Source: Streptomyces sp. PT12 (GTDB lineage: Bacteria; Actinomycetota; Actinomycetes; Streptomycetales; Streptomycetaceae). Taken from it: 64,000 bases of DNA. A program made the translations under genes and the position numbers. The stretch is taken from NCBI RefSeq assembly GCF_003311645.1, contig NZ_QEST01000236.1, forward strand, positions 115,032 through 179,031, read 5' to 3'. The notes under the pieces are model-generated. The model saw nothing but the letters and a program-made list of their open reading frames with translations. It had not been told where the DNA came from and ran no database searches. This document shows positions 1 through 9,269 of this stretch, in pieces (position 1 is the first letter of the stretch; each line of letters begins with the position of its first letter).

Positions 1-2092
<2,092 letters not shown>

Positions 2093-2105
2093 GAAGTCAC
2101 CACAC

Positions 2106-2140
2106 GATGGGCGGTTTCCCTTGCGGGGAAGCCGCCCATC
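2106..2140 (+). terminator. Terminator after rpoC
   Basis: Inverted repeat of 15 bp (GATGGGCGGTTTCCC against GGGAAGCCGCCCATC, one G-T wobble) with a 5-nt loop. There is no T tract, as usual at high GC. It also sits just past the stop of the convergent M48 gene, so it could serve both directions. Confidence 0.85.
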
Positions 2141-2149
2141 GGCGTCTCG

Positions 2150-3142
2150 TCATCCGGCTGCCCGCGGCAGCCGCTTGTCGAGCCGATTCCGACGCTGGTT
2201 CACGTCCGGATGGCTGACCAGAAGCCGCGCGATGAACCCGGACGGCGCCCTGCTCGCGGCTGCCCCTGGGGTCGTCGCGTTGTCCTCCCCCTCCACCTTG
2301 GCGAGTGCCTCGGAGAGCTGGGGTGCGAATCCCAGATCGGCCGCCCGGTCGTCCGCGCGCAGCTCGGAGCGGCGCCCCACGGCTGCTTGGACGAAGGGCA
2401 AGGCGGGCAATGCCACGACGACCAACCAAGCGGCGGAGGAGAAGAGAAGGCACACGAGCACGGCAACGCACGCGAGAACCAGCGCGGTGGAGCCACGCGA
2501 GGTGAGCCCGGACCTCCGTTCGACCACGCGTCGCAGCAGCCGCCAGACCATCCGGGCGGGAGCGGCGTACCAGGCTCCGAGCAGCGACGACCAAGGGTGT
2601 CCGCCGGTGTGATGCCCGAGTTCGTGTGCGAGAACGGCGGCGAGTTCCCCGTCGGTCAGCTCCTCCATCGCCAGTGGCGTCACCGCGACGATGTGTCCGG
2701 CGGCCGCGCAGGCGTTGATGCCGTCGCTCTCCTCGATCCACAGGTCGTAGGCGTCGGCGTCGACTCCCGCACGGACGGTCACTTCGCGCCAGAGAGGCGT
2801 CAGCCTGGCGTGCTCACCAGGGCTCGGCTCGCGTAGGCCGAACAGATAGCGGGCGAGCGGCCTTTCGAAGGGGCGGACGAAGGCAAGCACGCCGGACAGC
2901 AGCCACGCACCGAGCACGACCCAGCCGAATACCGGGGGTATCAGGCGGGTGGCGACGTAGACGACAGCGAGGCTGCCGAGGAAGTGCGGGGAGTACAGGA
3001 AGATCCGCCAGGCAGTGGTGGCATCGATGCCGCGCTGGTGGCTCTTGATGTGTACCCGCCCGCGCGTGTAACGGAGGTCGGCGACCGGGGGTGGGGGAGA
3101 TGCGGGATGTTCGTGAGGGGCAGGAGGGCTGAGGCGCTTCAT
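2150..3142 (-). CDS. M48 family membrane zinc metalloprotease (HtpX-like)
   Basis: A 330-residue protein with the M48 zinc motif HELGH at residues 173-177, inside AAVLAHELGHHTGGH, and a third ligand in SELRADD (Glu260, with Asp264 following). Hydrophobic segments near 46-90 and 218-253 flank the catalytic block, as in HtpX-type membrane proteases that cut damaged or misfolded membrane proteins. The N-terminus is Pro-rich. It is the last gene of the minus-strand island and starts 74 nt after the SPFH-like gene. Association with an SPFH-type protein recalls protease/SPFH pairs such as HflKC with FtsH; a shared role is inference. Start ATG has a weak purine-rich site. Confidence 0.85.
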   Translation of the reverse strand: MKRLSPPAPHEHPASPPPPVADLRYTRGRVHIKSHQRGIDATTAWRIFLYSPHFLGSLAVVYVATRLIPPVFGWVVLGAWLLSGVLAFVRPFERPLARYLFGLREPSPGEHARLTPLWREVTVRAGVDADAYDLWIEESDGINACAAAGHIVAVTPLAMEELTDGELAAVLAHELGHHTGGHPWSSLLGAWYAAPARMVWRLLRRVVERRSGLTSRGSTALVLACVAVLVCLLFSSAAWLVVVALPALPFVQAAVGRRSELRADDRAADLGFAPQLSEALAKVEGEDNATTPGAAASRAPSGFIARLLVSHPDVNQRRNRLDKRLPRAAG

Positions 3143-3216
3143 TGCTCTCTTTCTTCATCTGTCGTCGGGGGACTTCGGCCGGTGGGTGCGGTGTTCAGAG
3201 CACCGATGCCGGTCGA

Positions 3217-4221
3217 TCACGCGGGCGATTCCGGCAGGGATGGCGCATCCGTGGGCGCGGGCACCTCCTTGGCGGTCGGCGCTCCTTCGCTGTATCGGCC
3301 TCGCTCGAAGACGTCCGCGATGAAACGCGTGGCCTGGCTGTTGGCCTCCTCCCACTGGTATCTCTCCAGGCTGTTCTTCTCGACCATGAGCCTGATGAGT
3401 TCGAGCTGGCGTTCGACGTCCTGCTGCCGACCCGTGTGGAATGCCGCGAGCGCGTCTCGCAGGTCCTCGGGGTGTTCCGCGAGCCGCAGGGCAAGCTGCG
3501 CGATGTCGCCTCCTTCCAGGTAGCTTCGGTAGAAGCTGGCCTTTTCGCCGAGCACTTCCTGTCTCTGCTGGGCGAGGAGCAGTTGGTGACGGTGTGCGGG
3601 GACTGCCTCGGCATCCCGGTAGCGGAGTTCGCGCAGCCGCTCCTCGTGGTCGCGGGCTCGCTCGTCGGCCCACAGCCGCACGGAGCCGGTGATGCGTAGC
3701 CCTTCGGCCCTCGCGAGCGGCTCGCCGTCGAAGAGTTCCTTCCGCACGGCGTGCTCGGCATCGCCGCTCTCGTCGATCGGGAAACGTCGGCTGATGTCTC
3801 GGGCGCGCTGTTCGAGGCGGGGCGTGATCTCACGGGGAACGTCTCGGAGGCCGCTGGCGACGACTCGGGCCGGATCCACCACCTGCCAGGCCAGGTCGGC
3901 CACGGCGGCGAACTCGAAGACGTTGCCCAGGCTCGGCAACCCCCATGCGCAGCGGTGTGGGTGAACGCCGAGATCGACCTCGTAGAGCGCTGTGTAAGCG
4001 GGTCCCGGCCTGCGGATCCGGCCCGGGCGGTGAGGAGGCAGGGAGGTCACGTACTCACCGCGGGCGGTCGCGAAGACCAGGGCGTGGTCGATGCGGCCGG
4101 GGAGGCGTCGGCCGGTGAACTCGAAGCGTGAGAGCTGGCGGACCGTGATAACCGGGTCGACGAGGTGACTGTGGCGGTCGACGTCCTGCTGCCACTCCGG
4201 CTCCTGGCGGTGTGACGTCAC
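3217..4221 (-). CDS. SPFH/band-7-like protein, third gene of the coupled island operon
   Basis: I start this gene at the GTG at 4221, because it overlaps the upstream stop as GTGA and has GGAGG 5 nt before it; the frame is open much further upstream only as antiparallel shadow of the previous gene. It encodes 334 residues. Residues about 30-180 read like an SPFH core: the VDLGVHPH strand, the VFEFAAVADLAWQVVDPARV strand, then DVPREITPRLEQRARDISRRF. A long charged, probably coiled helical region and a Pro-rich tail follow. No clear membrane helix is seen. The SPFH call is by pattern only. Its coupling to the NTPase gene implies a joint complex. Confidence 0.6.
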   Translation of the reverse strand: MTSHRQEPEWQQDVDRHSHLVDPVITVRQLSRFEFTGRRLPGRIDHALVFATARGEYVTSLPPHRPGRIRRPGPAYTALYEVDLGVHPHRCAWGLPSLGNVFEFAAVADLAWQVVDPARVVASGLRDVPREITPRLEQRARDISRRFPIDESGDAEHAVRKELFDGEPLARAEGLRITGSVRLWADERARDHEERLRELRYRDAEAVPAHRHQLLLAQQRQEVLGEKASFYRSYLEGGDIAQLALRLAEHPEDLRDALAAFHTGRQQDVERQLELIRLMVEKNSLERYQWEEANSQATRFIADVFERGRYSEGAPTAKEVPAPTDAPSLPESPA

Positions 4222-6416
4222 GACGACCTCCGGGTCTGGAGGATGCCGAGGAGGCGGACCGCCACCGGCGGCGGTGTTCCGTCTCCGAGCGTGCGGAGGA
4301 GATGACCGAGTCGCCGGGAGTCGGCGTCGCTCATCGCCAGCGCCCGGAGGAGATCCCCGAGCGCCTGTTCCGCTTCGGGCGAGCGCTCGACGCTGAGGGC
4401 CCAGGCCCCCATCACGTCCAGAGCCGCCTCCGAGGTGTCGAGGTCGGACGACAGGGCGGCGCGCCAGAGTGATACGAGGGCCGCGCGACTGGTCTCGGTG
4501 CCTGCCCTCCACCACTCCAGCGCGCGAGGCGTGCTGTTGCTGGCATCGAGGCGGTCGGCGCCCTGCGAGCCGCGGTCGGCCGCGCTGAGGAAGGCAGCGA
4601 GAGCCAGAGAGCGCAGCTCCGCCTCCGCGTCCAGCCAGCGGGCGAACGTGGCCAGACCGGCGGGCGGATCCTGGACGAGCAGCAGTTCCGCAGTCTCCAC
4701 CAGTTGTTCCAGCTCGGGCTCGGTCGGTTCGCTCTTGGCGACGGTTGCGACGTCGCGCAGCCCCTCCTTCGCAAGCGCGCTCCCCAGGAGTGCGTAGGCG
4801 CGGATGGCCGTCCACCGCCGGTGCGGATGCCCATCGGAATCCACGCACCACTCGTGCAGGATGTGCGGGACCGCTGGGATGCCCGTGAGCTGGGCGACCG
4901 CGAGCGCGTTGGCCGCGGCCAGCCGTCGCTGGAACTCGCGGGCGTTGGCCCACGGTTCGACAAGGAGAGCCATCGCGGACGGGAGATCGCCGACGGCGAG
5001 TCTCGCGGCGGTGGAAGCTGCCCTTGCGCGAACCAAGGGGCGGCCGTCGTCGGCCAGTTGCCGGAGCCAGCGGACCAGGGGCGGGCGTGTGGAGGGATGC
5101 GCGAGCCATATCTCGGACAGCAGGAGGCGGGCCGTCTCCTCGTCCTTGAACTCAACGGCCTTGTGACGCACCGCGCCCCATGCCGTGAGTTCGGAGGCCT
5201 CGCGCTCCCGCGCGTGGGCGAGTGCGAGACGTTCCGCGACGGAGGGGCGAAAGAGCGGGATCTCTGCGACGAGTCCCGGGTGCGCACGCCTGTGCAACAG
5301 GAGATACAGCTCATCACCGAGTTCGGCGGCGATCGGGTAGGGGGCTTGGTCGAAGGTAGCCAGGGCGATCAGGAACGCCTTGTCGTACAACCGGGTGTCA
5401 GCGTGGGTGAGCCAGTCCCGCACGCGCTGTTCGACCGCTGCCGCGCCGAAGTGCTCGAGTTCGGACAGATCGGCTTCGCCCCGGTGGTGAGCGGCCAGAA
5501 GGGCACCGAAGCCAGCGGCCTCGCGCGGGCGGTGATCGCCTGCGAGGAAGTCGGCAACGGGACGCAGCTCCTCCAACTTCGCCAGTTCCTCCTCCGTCGT
5601 ACCGAGATCGCGCAGCCCGGTGGCGAGGTGGGCGCGGAGGACCGCGTTCGGCTCCGGCGCCACCCAGTCCACGTGGTATTCGTCCGGGAGCGCTGCGGAC
5701 TCGTTGGTGGTGATGACGAGACGCGCTCGCCGTGACTCGAGCACCTCAAGCAGCTCGTAGAGCAACTGGAGGTGGAGACCGCGGGTACGGCTGATGTCCA
5801 GGTCGCAGAGCACATAGCCGCAGGAGGACGTGAGCTGGTCACGAATGCCGGAGGGGCCGATGTCGTGCGCCAGTCTTCGGATCGGGGTGGCTCCGACACG
5901 GCGCAGCAGCATCAGGGCCGCCGTTTCCCGGCCGGTTCCCGAGGCGCCCCGCAGGACGACGAAGCGCGAGGCCCTCAGACGGTCAAGGGCCGCAGGGAAG
6001 GCCTTCCCCTCCTGGAACACGTCGGCGAGCCTGTCGAGAAGCGGGCGCGGGACCTCGCCCGATGCTCCCCTGACGGGCATTCCCAGGGCATCCGAGCCGC
6101 CGAGAGCTCCCATGGCCTGGACGACGACCTTGGGGCCCTGCACGACGTCGCCGTCGACCTTGCCTCCGGACACACCGTGTTGTGCCCCCGCGACCAGACC
6201 GCCGCCGAACGTTGCGCCGCCGTGCGAGAACAGATCCGCCGGGATGTGTTCCATCAGTTCCAGTGCCGCCAACCACGTGGGCTTCGGCGGGGCATCCTTG
6301 TCGGCGGAACCTTCCCCGGGCTCCTGTGACTCCTCCGTGGCGCCGTCCTCCGGCTCTTCGGATGACTTCTGCGCCGCGGGCTTGGCTTCCGCGGGAGCTT
6401 CGTCCTTGGTGGTCAC
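4218..6416 (-). CDS. NTPase with Gly/Val motif and HEAT-like C-terminus (STAND-like), conflict-system type
   Basis: A 732-residue protein. An acidic, Pro/Glu-rich N-terminus (1-45) is followed by a Gly/Val-rich motif (66-96; core HGVSGGKVDGDVVQG) that is shared with the preceding gene product. A nucleotide-binding core follows: degenerate Walker A GASGTGRET (157-165, Arg where Lys is usual), Walker B-like GYVLCDLD (200-207) and a sensor-like ARLVITTNES (231-240). The remaining roughly 400 residues are helical, Leu/Ala-rich and repeat-like, consistent with HEAT or TPR scaffolds. Start GTG at 6416 overlaps the upstream stop as GTGA, so translation is coupled. STAND or AAA-like ATPase activity is inference; the altered P-loop may weaken hydrolysis. 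Confidence 0.7.
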   Translation of the reverse strand: MTTKDEAPAEAKPAAQKSSEEPEDGATEESQEPGEGSADKDAPPKPTWLAALELMEHIPADLFSHGGATFGGGLVAGAQHGVSGGKVDGDVVQGPKVVVQAMGALGGSDALGMPVRGASGEVPRPLLDRLADVFQEGKAFPAALDRLRASRFVVLRGASGTGRETAALMLLRRVGATPIRRLAHDIGPSGIRDQLTSSCGYVLCDLDISRTRGLHLQLLYELLEVLESRRARLVITTNESAALPDEYHVDWVAPEPNAVLRAHLATGLRDLGTTEEELAKLEELRPVADFLAGDHRPREAAGFGALLAAHHRGEADLSELEHFGAAAVEQRVRDWLTHADTRLYDKAFLIALATFDQAPYPIAAELGDELYLLLHRRAHPGLVAEIPLFRPSVAERLALAHAREREASELTAWGAVRHKAVEFKDEETARLLLSEIWLAHPSTRPPLVRWLRQLADDGRPLVRARAASTAARLAVGDLPSAMALLVEPWANAREFQRRLAAANALAVAQLTGIPAVPHILHEWCVDSDGHPHRRWTAIRAYALLGSALAKEGLRDVATVAKSEPTEPELEQLVETAELLLVQDPPAGLATFARWLDAEAELRSLALAAFLSAADRGSQGADRLDASNSTPRALEWWRAGTETSRAALVSLWRAALSSDLDTSEAALDVMGAWALSVERSPEAEQALGDLLRALAMSDADSRRLGHLLRTLGDGTPPPVAVRLLGILQTRRSS

Positions 6417-7198
6417 CGGGGGTCGCCTTCGTTCTTGCTGCCCATCACGACGTCACCGCTCACCTGGCCGCCGGTGACGCCGTACTGGTTGCCCATGACG
6501 AGGTTTCCACCGACGAATGCTCCCCGTGGAGTCCCAGGAGCTCGGATGGGCGCTCGGGAAGGTGCCGCCGTGCCGGGAGGTGGCACCGCAGCGGTGGAGG
6601 CGCCAAGGGAGGGAGGCTCGTTCACACTGTGGAGCCAGGCGGTCAGGGGGCCTTCCTTCCCCTGGACGGTGATCTCGCGGAATTCCTCGGGGTTCACTCC
6701 CGCGTATCCGTGCCGGACCACGCTCTGGTGCACGGACGCGGACACGCACACAGCCGTGGGACGGTCGTTCCTCTTGAGGGCGGTCTTCAGCTCCTCCGCG
6801 TCGAGCAGTCGGAAGGCCTGGTTCAGGTCGTGACCCACGGCCCCACCGAGGGTGCCGGGTTGCGGATCGAGGGCGACCTCGCCCGCGGCGAGAACGACGC
6901 GCAGCCTGACCTGGGCGCTGTCGGCCGTGAGCCGGTTGTCGGAACGCAGCAGGTCGTCGGTCTCCTTGAGGAGAACGCGCAGCAGGCTGACCTTGGAGAT
7001 GTCGGGAGTGACCAGGACCATCACGGCGTCGCCGCGGTCCTCGCGGTGCTGGGCGTGGGGGTTCGCCCCCGCAGCGGTCAAGGACTGCTCGACGATGGTG
7101 TGCAGCTTCCGACGCATGAAGGCTTGCTGGACGTCGTCGCGCCGTCCGAATTTCTCGATGTCGAAAAGGAGGATCGTGCGATTCACGGGCTCTGGCAC
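6413..7198 (-). CDS. Class III nucleotide-cyclase-like protein with C-terminal Gly/Val motif
   Basis: A 261-residue protein. The N-terminal domain (about 7-192) matches the class III cyclase layout: ILLFDIEKF with metal-binding-type Asp13, REDRGDAVMVL with the second Asp57, and GHDLNQAFRLL with Asn126 and Arg130 where the transition-state Asn and Arg sit. An Ala/Pro linker leads to a Gly/Val tail (226-255; core GVTGGQVSGDVVMG) nearly the same as in the NTPase encoded next. The start GTG at 7198 has GGGAGAGG upstream. The gene lies 143 nt downstream of a Crp/Fnr-type regulator. Whether it makes a cyclic nucleotide is untested; it could be a binding-only homologue. Confidence 0.72.
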   Translation of the reverse strand: MPEPVNRTILLFDIEKFGRRDDVQQAFMRRKLHTIVEQSLTAAGANPHAQHREDRGDAVMVLVTPDISKVSLLRVLLKETDDLLRSDNRLTADSAQVRLRVVLAAGEVALDPQPGTLGGAVGHDLNQAFRLLDAEELKTALKRNDRPTAVCVSASVHQSVVRHGYAGVNPEEFREITVQGKEGPLTAWLHSVNEPPSLGASTAAVPPPGTAAPSRAPIRAPGTPRGAFVGGNLVMGNQYGVTGGQVSGDVVMGSKNEGDPR

Positions 7199-7243
7199 CG
7201 GGTACCTCTCCCTCGGGACTGTGGGCTTGAGGCAGCACCCTGG

Positions 7244-7266
7244 CTCCCGCGGGGCGGGCGCGGGAG
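7244..7266 (-). promoter_or_regulatory. Hairpin in the leader of the cyclase-NTPase-SPFH operon
   Basis: A perfect 8-bp inverted repeat (CTCCCGCG / CGCGGGAG) with a 7-nt loop lies 46 nt before the cyclase-like start codon. It could terminate the regulator transcript or act as an attenuator. Confidence 0.45.
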
Positions 7267-7287
7267 GACCGATGACACAGAAGAACT

Positions 7288-7339
7288 GTGACGGTCTGCA
7301 CGGAGTGACGCTTTGTGACGTCCGGTGATGCTCCGTGAC
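7288..7339. promoter_or_regulatory. GTGAC direct-repeat array, candidate operator
   Basis: The word GTGAC (on the plus strand; GTCAC on the coding strand) begins at 7288, 7305, 7315, 7325 (GTGAT) and 7335. The last four are exactly 10 bp apart, so they lie on one face of the helix. The array fills the gap between the regulator stop (7342) and the cyclase-like start (7198). Crp-type factors recognise GTGA half-sites, but normally inverted, so these may bind a different factor or bind cooperatively. Confidence 0.6.
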
Positions 7340-7341
7340 CC

Positions 7342-8049
7342 CTAGACGACGGAGGCGATCCTGCGGAGCCGCTCGTGCTGGAGGATCACGATGGCGCGGC
7401 GACCGGTCCGGATGATCCCCCGGCCCCTGAGCTCGCGGTACAGGCGGCTCACGGCCTCGCGAGAGGAGCCCACAGCCCCGGCCAACTCCTGTTGGCTCAG
7501 GGGAATGGTGATCTCTATGCCCTCCGCGGTGGGGCGCCCGTGCTTGGCAGCCAGCTCGAGGAGCACCACCGCGAGGCGCTGTCGCACGTCGAGCGCCGCG
7601 AGCTCAAGTCGGCGGCGATCTCCCGTGCGTTGGCGGTCCGAAGCCAGATGTGCCAGCTGGTAGGCGACCTGCGCGGTGCTCCGGACAAAGCGGATAAAGG
7701 TCTCGCGTTCGATGGTCACGGCGGTGACCTCTTCAAGGGCTGTCACTGTCGCGGCCCGGAATTGCTCACTGAATCCCGCTGACTCGCCGATCAGGTCGCC
7801 GGGCCCCCTGAGTGCCAGCAGGGCCTCGTAGCCGTTGGCCGCGCTGACGGTGACCTTTGTCCAGCCCTTCTCCAGGATCAGCGCGTGGGCCGAGGGGTCG
7901 TCCTGTCGCAGTACCACGTCCCGGGGGCGGTACTGGACGCGGTGGCCCAAGGCGCGCAGTGCGTCCGCGTCCTTCGGCTCGAGCCTGGCGAGGAACGGTG
8001 CCCCGTCCTCGAAGGTGCGCTGCCCCGCCCACCGGACCTGATCAGTCAT
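7342..8049 (-). CDS. Crp/Fnr family transcriptional regulator with cyclic-nucleotide-type pocket
   Basis: A 235-residue regulator. The N-terminal cupin domain (about 18-125) ends its phosphate-binding cassette with GDLIGESAGFSEQFRAATV, in which Gly88-Glu89 and Arg98 occupy the positions that hold cyclic nucleotide in CAP/Crp proteins. A long dimer helix follows, then a Crp-type winged helix with recognition region LSQQELAGAVGSSREAVSRL (184-203). ATG at 8049 has GAGGGG 6 nt upstream. No cysteine cluster is seen, so it is not an Fe-S Fnr. Lying directly upstream of a cyclase-like gene, it may sense that protein's product and control the island operon (inference). Confidence 0.88.
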   Translation of the reverse strand: MTDQVRWAGQRTFEDGAPFLARLEPKDADALRALGHRVQYRPRDVVLRQDDPSAHALILEKGWTKVTVSAANGYEALLALRGPGDLIGESAGFSEQFRAATVTALEEVTAVTIERETFIRFVRSTAQVAYQLAHLASDRQRTGDRRRLELAALDVRQRLAVVLLELAAKHGRPTAEGIEITIPLSQQELAGAVGSSREAVSRLYRELRGRGIIRTGRRAIVILQHERLRRIASVV

Positions 8050-8172
8050 GACCGCCCCTCGCGCCAGAGCTAACGCATCGCTATTGTCCCGCAGCCGTGT
8101 GCGATTGACGAGGGGGCGTCTCCTCCCGATCTGTGCAGGTCTGAGGGTGAGAAGACCGTTGAAGGGCGTGTT

Positions 8173-8201
8173 TTGACCCCAGCCCGCGGGGTAGGTACGC
8201 T
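8173..8201 (+). promoter_or_regulatory. Promoter of the str operon (rpsL)
   Basis: TTGACC (8173-8178), a 17-bp spacer and TACGCT (8196-8201) match the principal vegetative sigma factor consensus of streptomycetes (TTGACN / TANNNT). The predicted start is about 180 nt before the rpsL GTG. The same hexamers occur before rplM. Confidence 0.85.
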
Positions 8202-8308
8202 CTGACCTTGTGCCTGGGGTGTTCCCTGCGCTCTTTCAGCCGCAGACAGGAACTCCGGGATCTGCATCCGCTCCCCGCACGCGCGTGGCAGCTGGACCGT
8301 GGAGTCTT

Positions 8309-8333
8309 CGACACGCCCGACCGCGTGGGTCGG
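8309..8333 (+). promoter_or_regulatory. Ribosomal-operon leader element, copy 1
   Basis: A 25-nt segment identical to 31009-31033 upstream of rpsJ. It contains the hairpin CCGACC-GCGTG-GGTCGG and ends 54 nt before the rpsL start. Recurrence in two ribosomal leaders suggests a shared RNA or DNA signal. Confidence 0.7.
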
Positions 8334-8387
8334 TGCTGTGGCCCAGGTTAGCTTTATTGAGATCGGCACAGAGAAACCGGAGAAATC

Positions 8388-8759
8388 GTGCCAACGATCC
8401 AGCAGCTGGTCCGCAAGGGCCGGCAGGACAAGGTCGAGAAGAACAAGACGCCGGCGCTCGAGGGCTCCCCTCAGCGGCGCGGCGTCTGCACGCGTGTGTT
8501 CACCACCACCCCGAAGAAGCCGAACTCCGCCCTGCGCAAGGTCGCCCGTGTGCGGCTGAGCAACGGGATCGAGGTCACGGCCTATATCCCGGGTGAGAAC
8601 CACAACCTTCAGGAGCACTCCATCGTGCTGGTGCGCGGTGGCCGTGTGAAGGACCTGCCGGGTGTTCGCTACAAGATCATCCGTGGCTCCCTGGACACCC
8701 AGGGCGTCAAGAACCGCAAGCAGGCCCGCAGCCGTTACGGCGCCAAGAAGGAGAAGTAA
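8388..8759 (+). CDS. rpsL: 30S ribosomal protein S12
   Basis: The 123-residue decoding-centre protein, full family length. GTG start with GGAG 6 nt upstream. Lys43 in TTTPKKPNS and Lys88 in GGRVKDLPG are the streptomycin-sensitive residues, so no classical resistance substitution is present. First gene of the str operon; rpsG follows after 2 nt. Confidence 0.99.
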   Translation: MPTIQQLVRKGRQDKVEKNKTPALEGSPQRRGVCTRVFTTTPKKPNSALRKVARVRLSNGIEVTAYIPGENHNLQEHSIVLVRGGRVKDLPGVRYKIIRGSLDTQGVKNRKQARSRYGAKKEK

Positions 8760-8761
8760 GC

Positions 8762-9232
8762 ATGCCTCGTAAGGGCCCTGCCCCGAAGCGTCCCGTGCAC
8801 ATCGACCCGGTGTACGGCTCTCCTCTGGTGACCTCCCTCATCAACAAGGTGCTGCTGAACGGCAAGCGCTCCACCGCCGAGCGCATCGTCTACGGCGCCA
8901 TGGAGGGACTGCGGGAGAAGACCGGCAACGACCCGGTCATCACGCTCAAGCGCGCGCTGGAGAACGTGAAGCCGACCCTCGAGGTCCGCTCCCGCCGCGT
9001 CGGTGGCGCGACGTACCAGGTGCCGGTCGAGGTCCGCCCGGGTCGCTCCTCGACCCTCGCCCTGCGCTGGCTCGTGGGCTACTCCCGCGCCCGCCGTGAG
9101 AAGACCATGACCGAGCGGCTGATGAACGAGCTGCTCGATGCCTCCAACGGGCTCGGTGCCTCCGTGAAGAAGCGCGAGGACACCCACAAGATGGCCGAGT
9201 CCAACAAGGCCTTCGCGCACTACCGCTGGTAG
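8762..9232 (+). CDS. rpsG: 30S ribosomal protein S7
   Basis: A 156-residue protein that nucleates the 30S head by binding the 3' domain of 16S rRNA. It begins [11 protein letters not shown] and has the conserved [13 protein letters not shown] loop and C-terminal FAHYRW. ATG 2 nt after the rpsL stop, with its ribosome site (GGAGAAG) inside the end of rpsL, giving tight coupling. Confidence 0.99.
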   Translation: MPRKGPAPKRPVHIDPVYGSPLVTSLINKVLLNGKRSTAERIVYGAMEGLREKTGNDPVITLKRALENVKPTLEVRSRRVGGATYQVPVEVRPGRSSTLALRWLVGYSRARREKTMTERLMNELLDASNGLGASVKKREDTHKMAESNKAFAHYRW

Positions 9233-9269
9233 TCGCACCCCATCGAGACCGAGAGAAGACTGAAGCCAG

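Larger units (their letters stand above)
8050..8387. promoter_or_regulatory. Divergent control region between the Crp-type gene and rpsL
   Basis: A 338-bp gene-free stretch. It holds the rpsL promoter (8173-8201), a roughly 180-nt rpsL leader with the shared 25-nt element (8309-8333), and presumably the minus-strand promoter of the Crp-type gene near 8075-8110, which I could not place with confidence. Confidence 0.6.

Noticed and set aside
2322-2345. tRNA-like string GTGCGAATCCCAGATC
   Set aside because: Lies inside the M48 coding sequence and no cloverleaf can be drawn around it.
4222-5109. Long N-terminal extension of the SPFH-like gene
   Set aside because: It is antiparallel-frame shadow of the NTPase gene; Arg/Pro/Gly-rich, while the GTG at 4221 with GGAGG and GTGA coupling is a good start.
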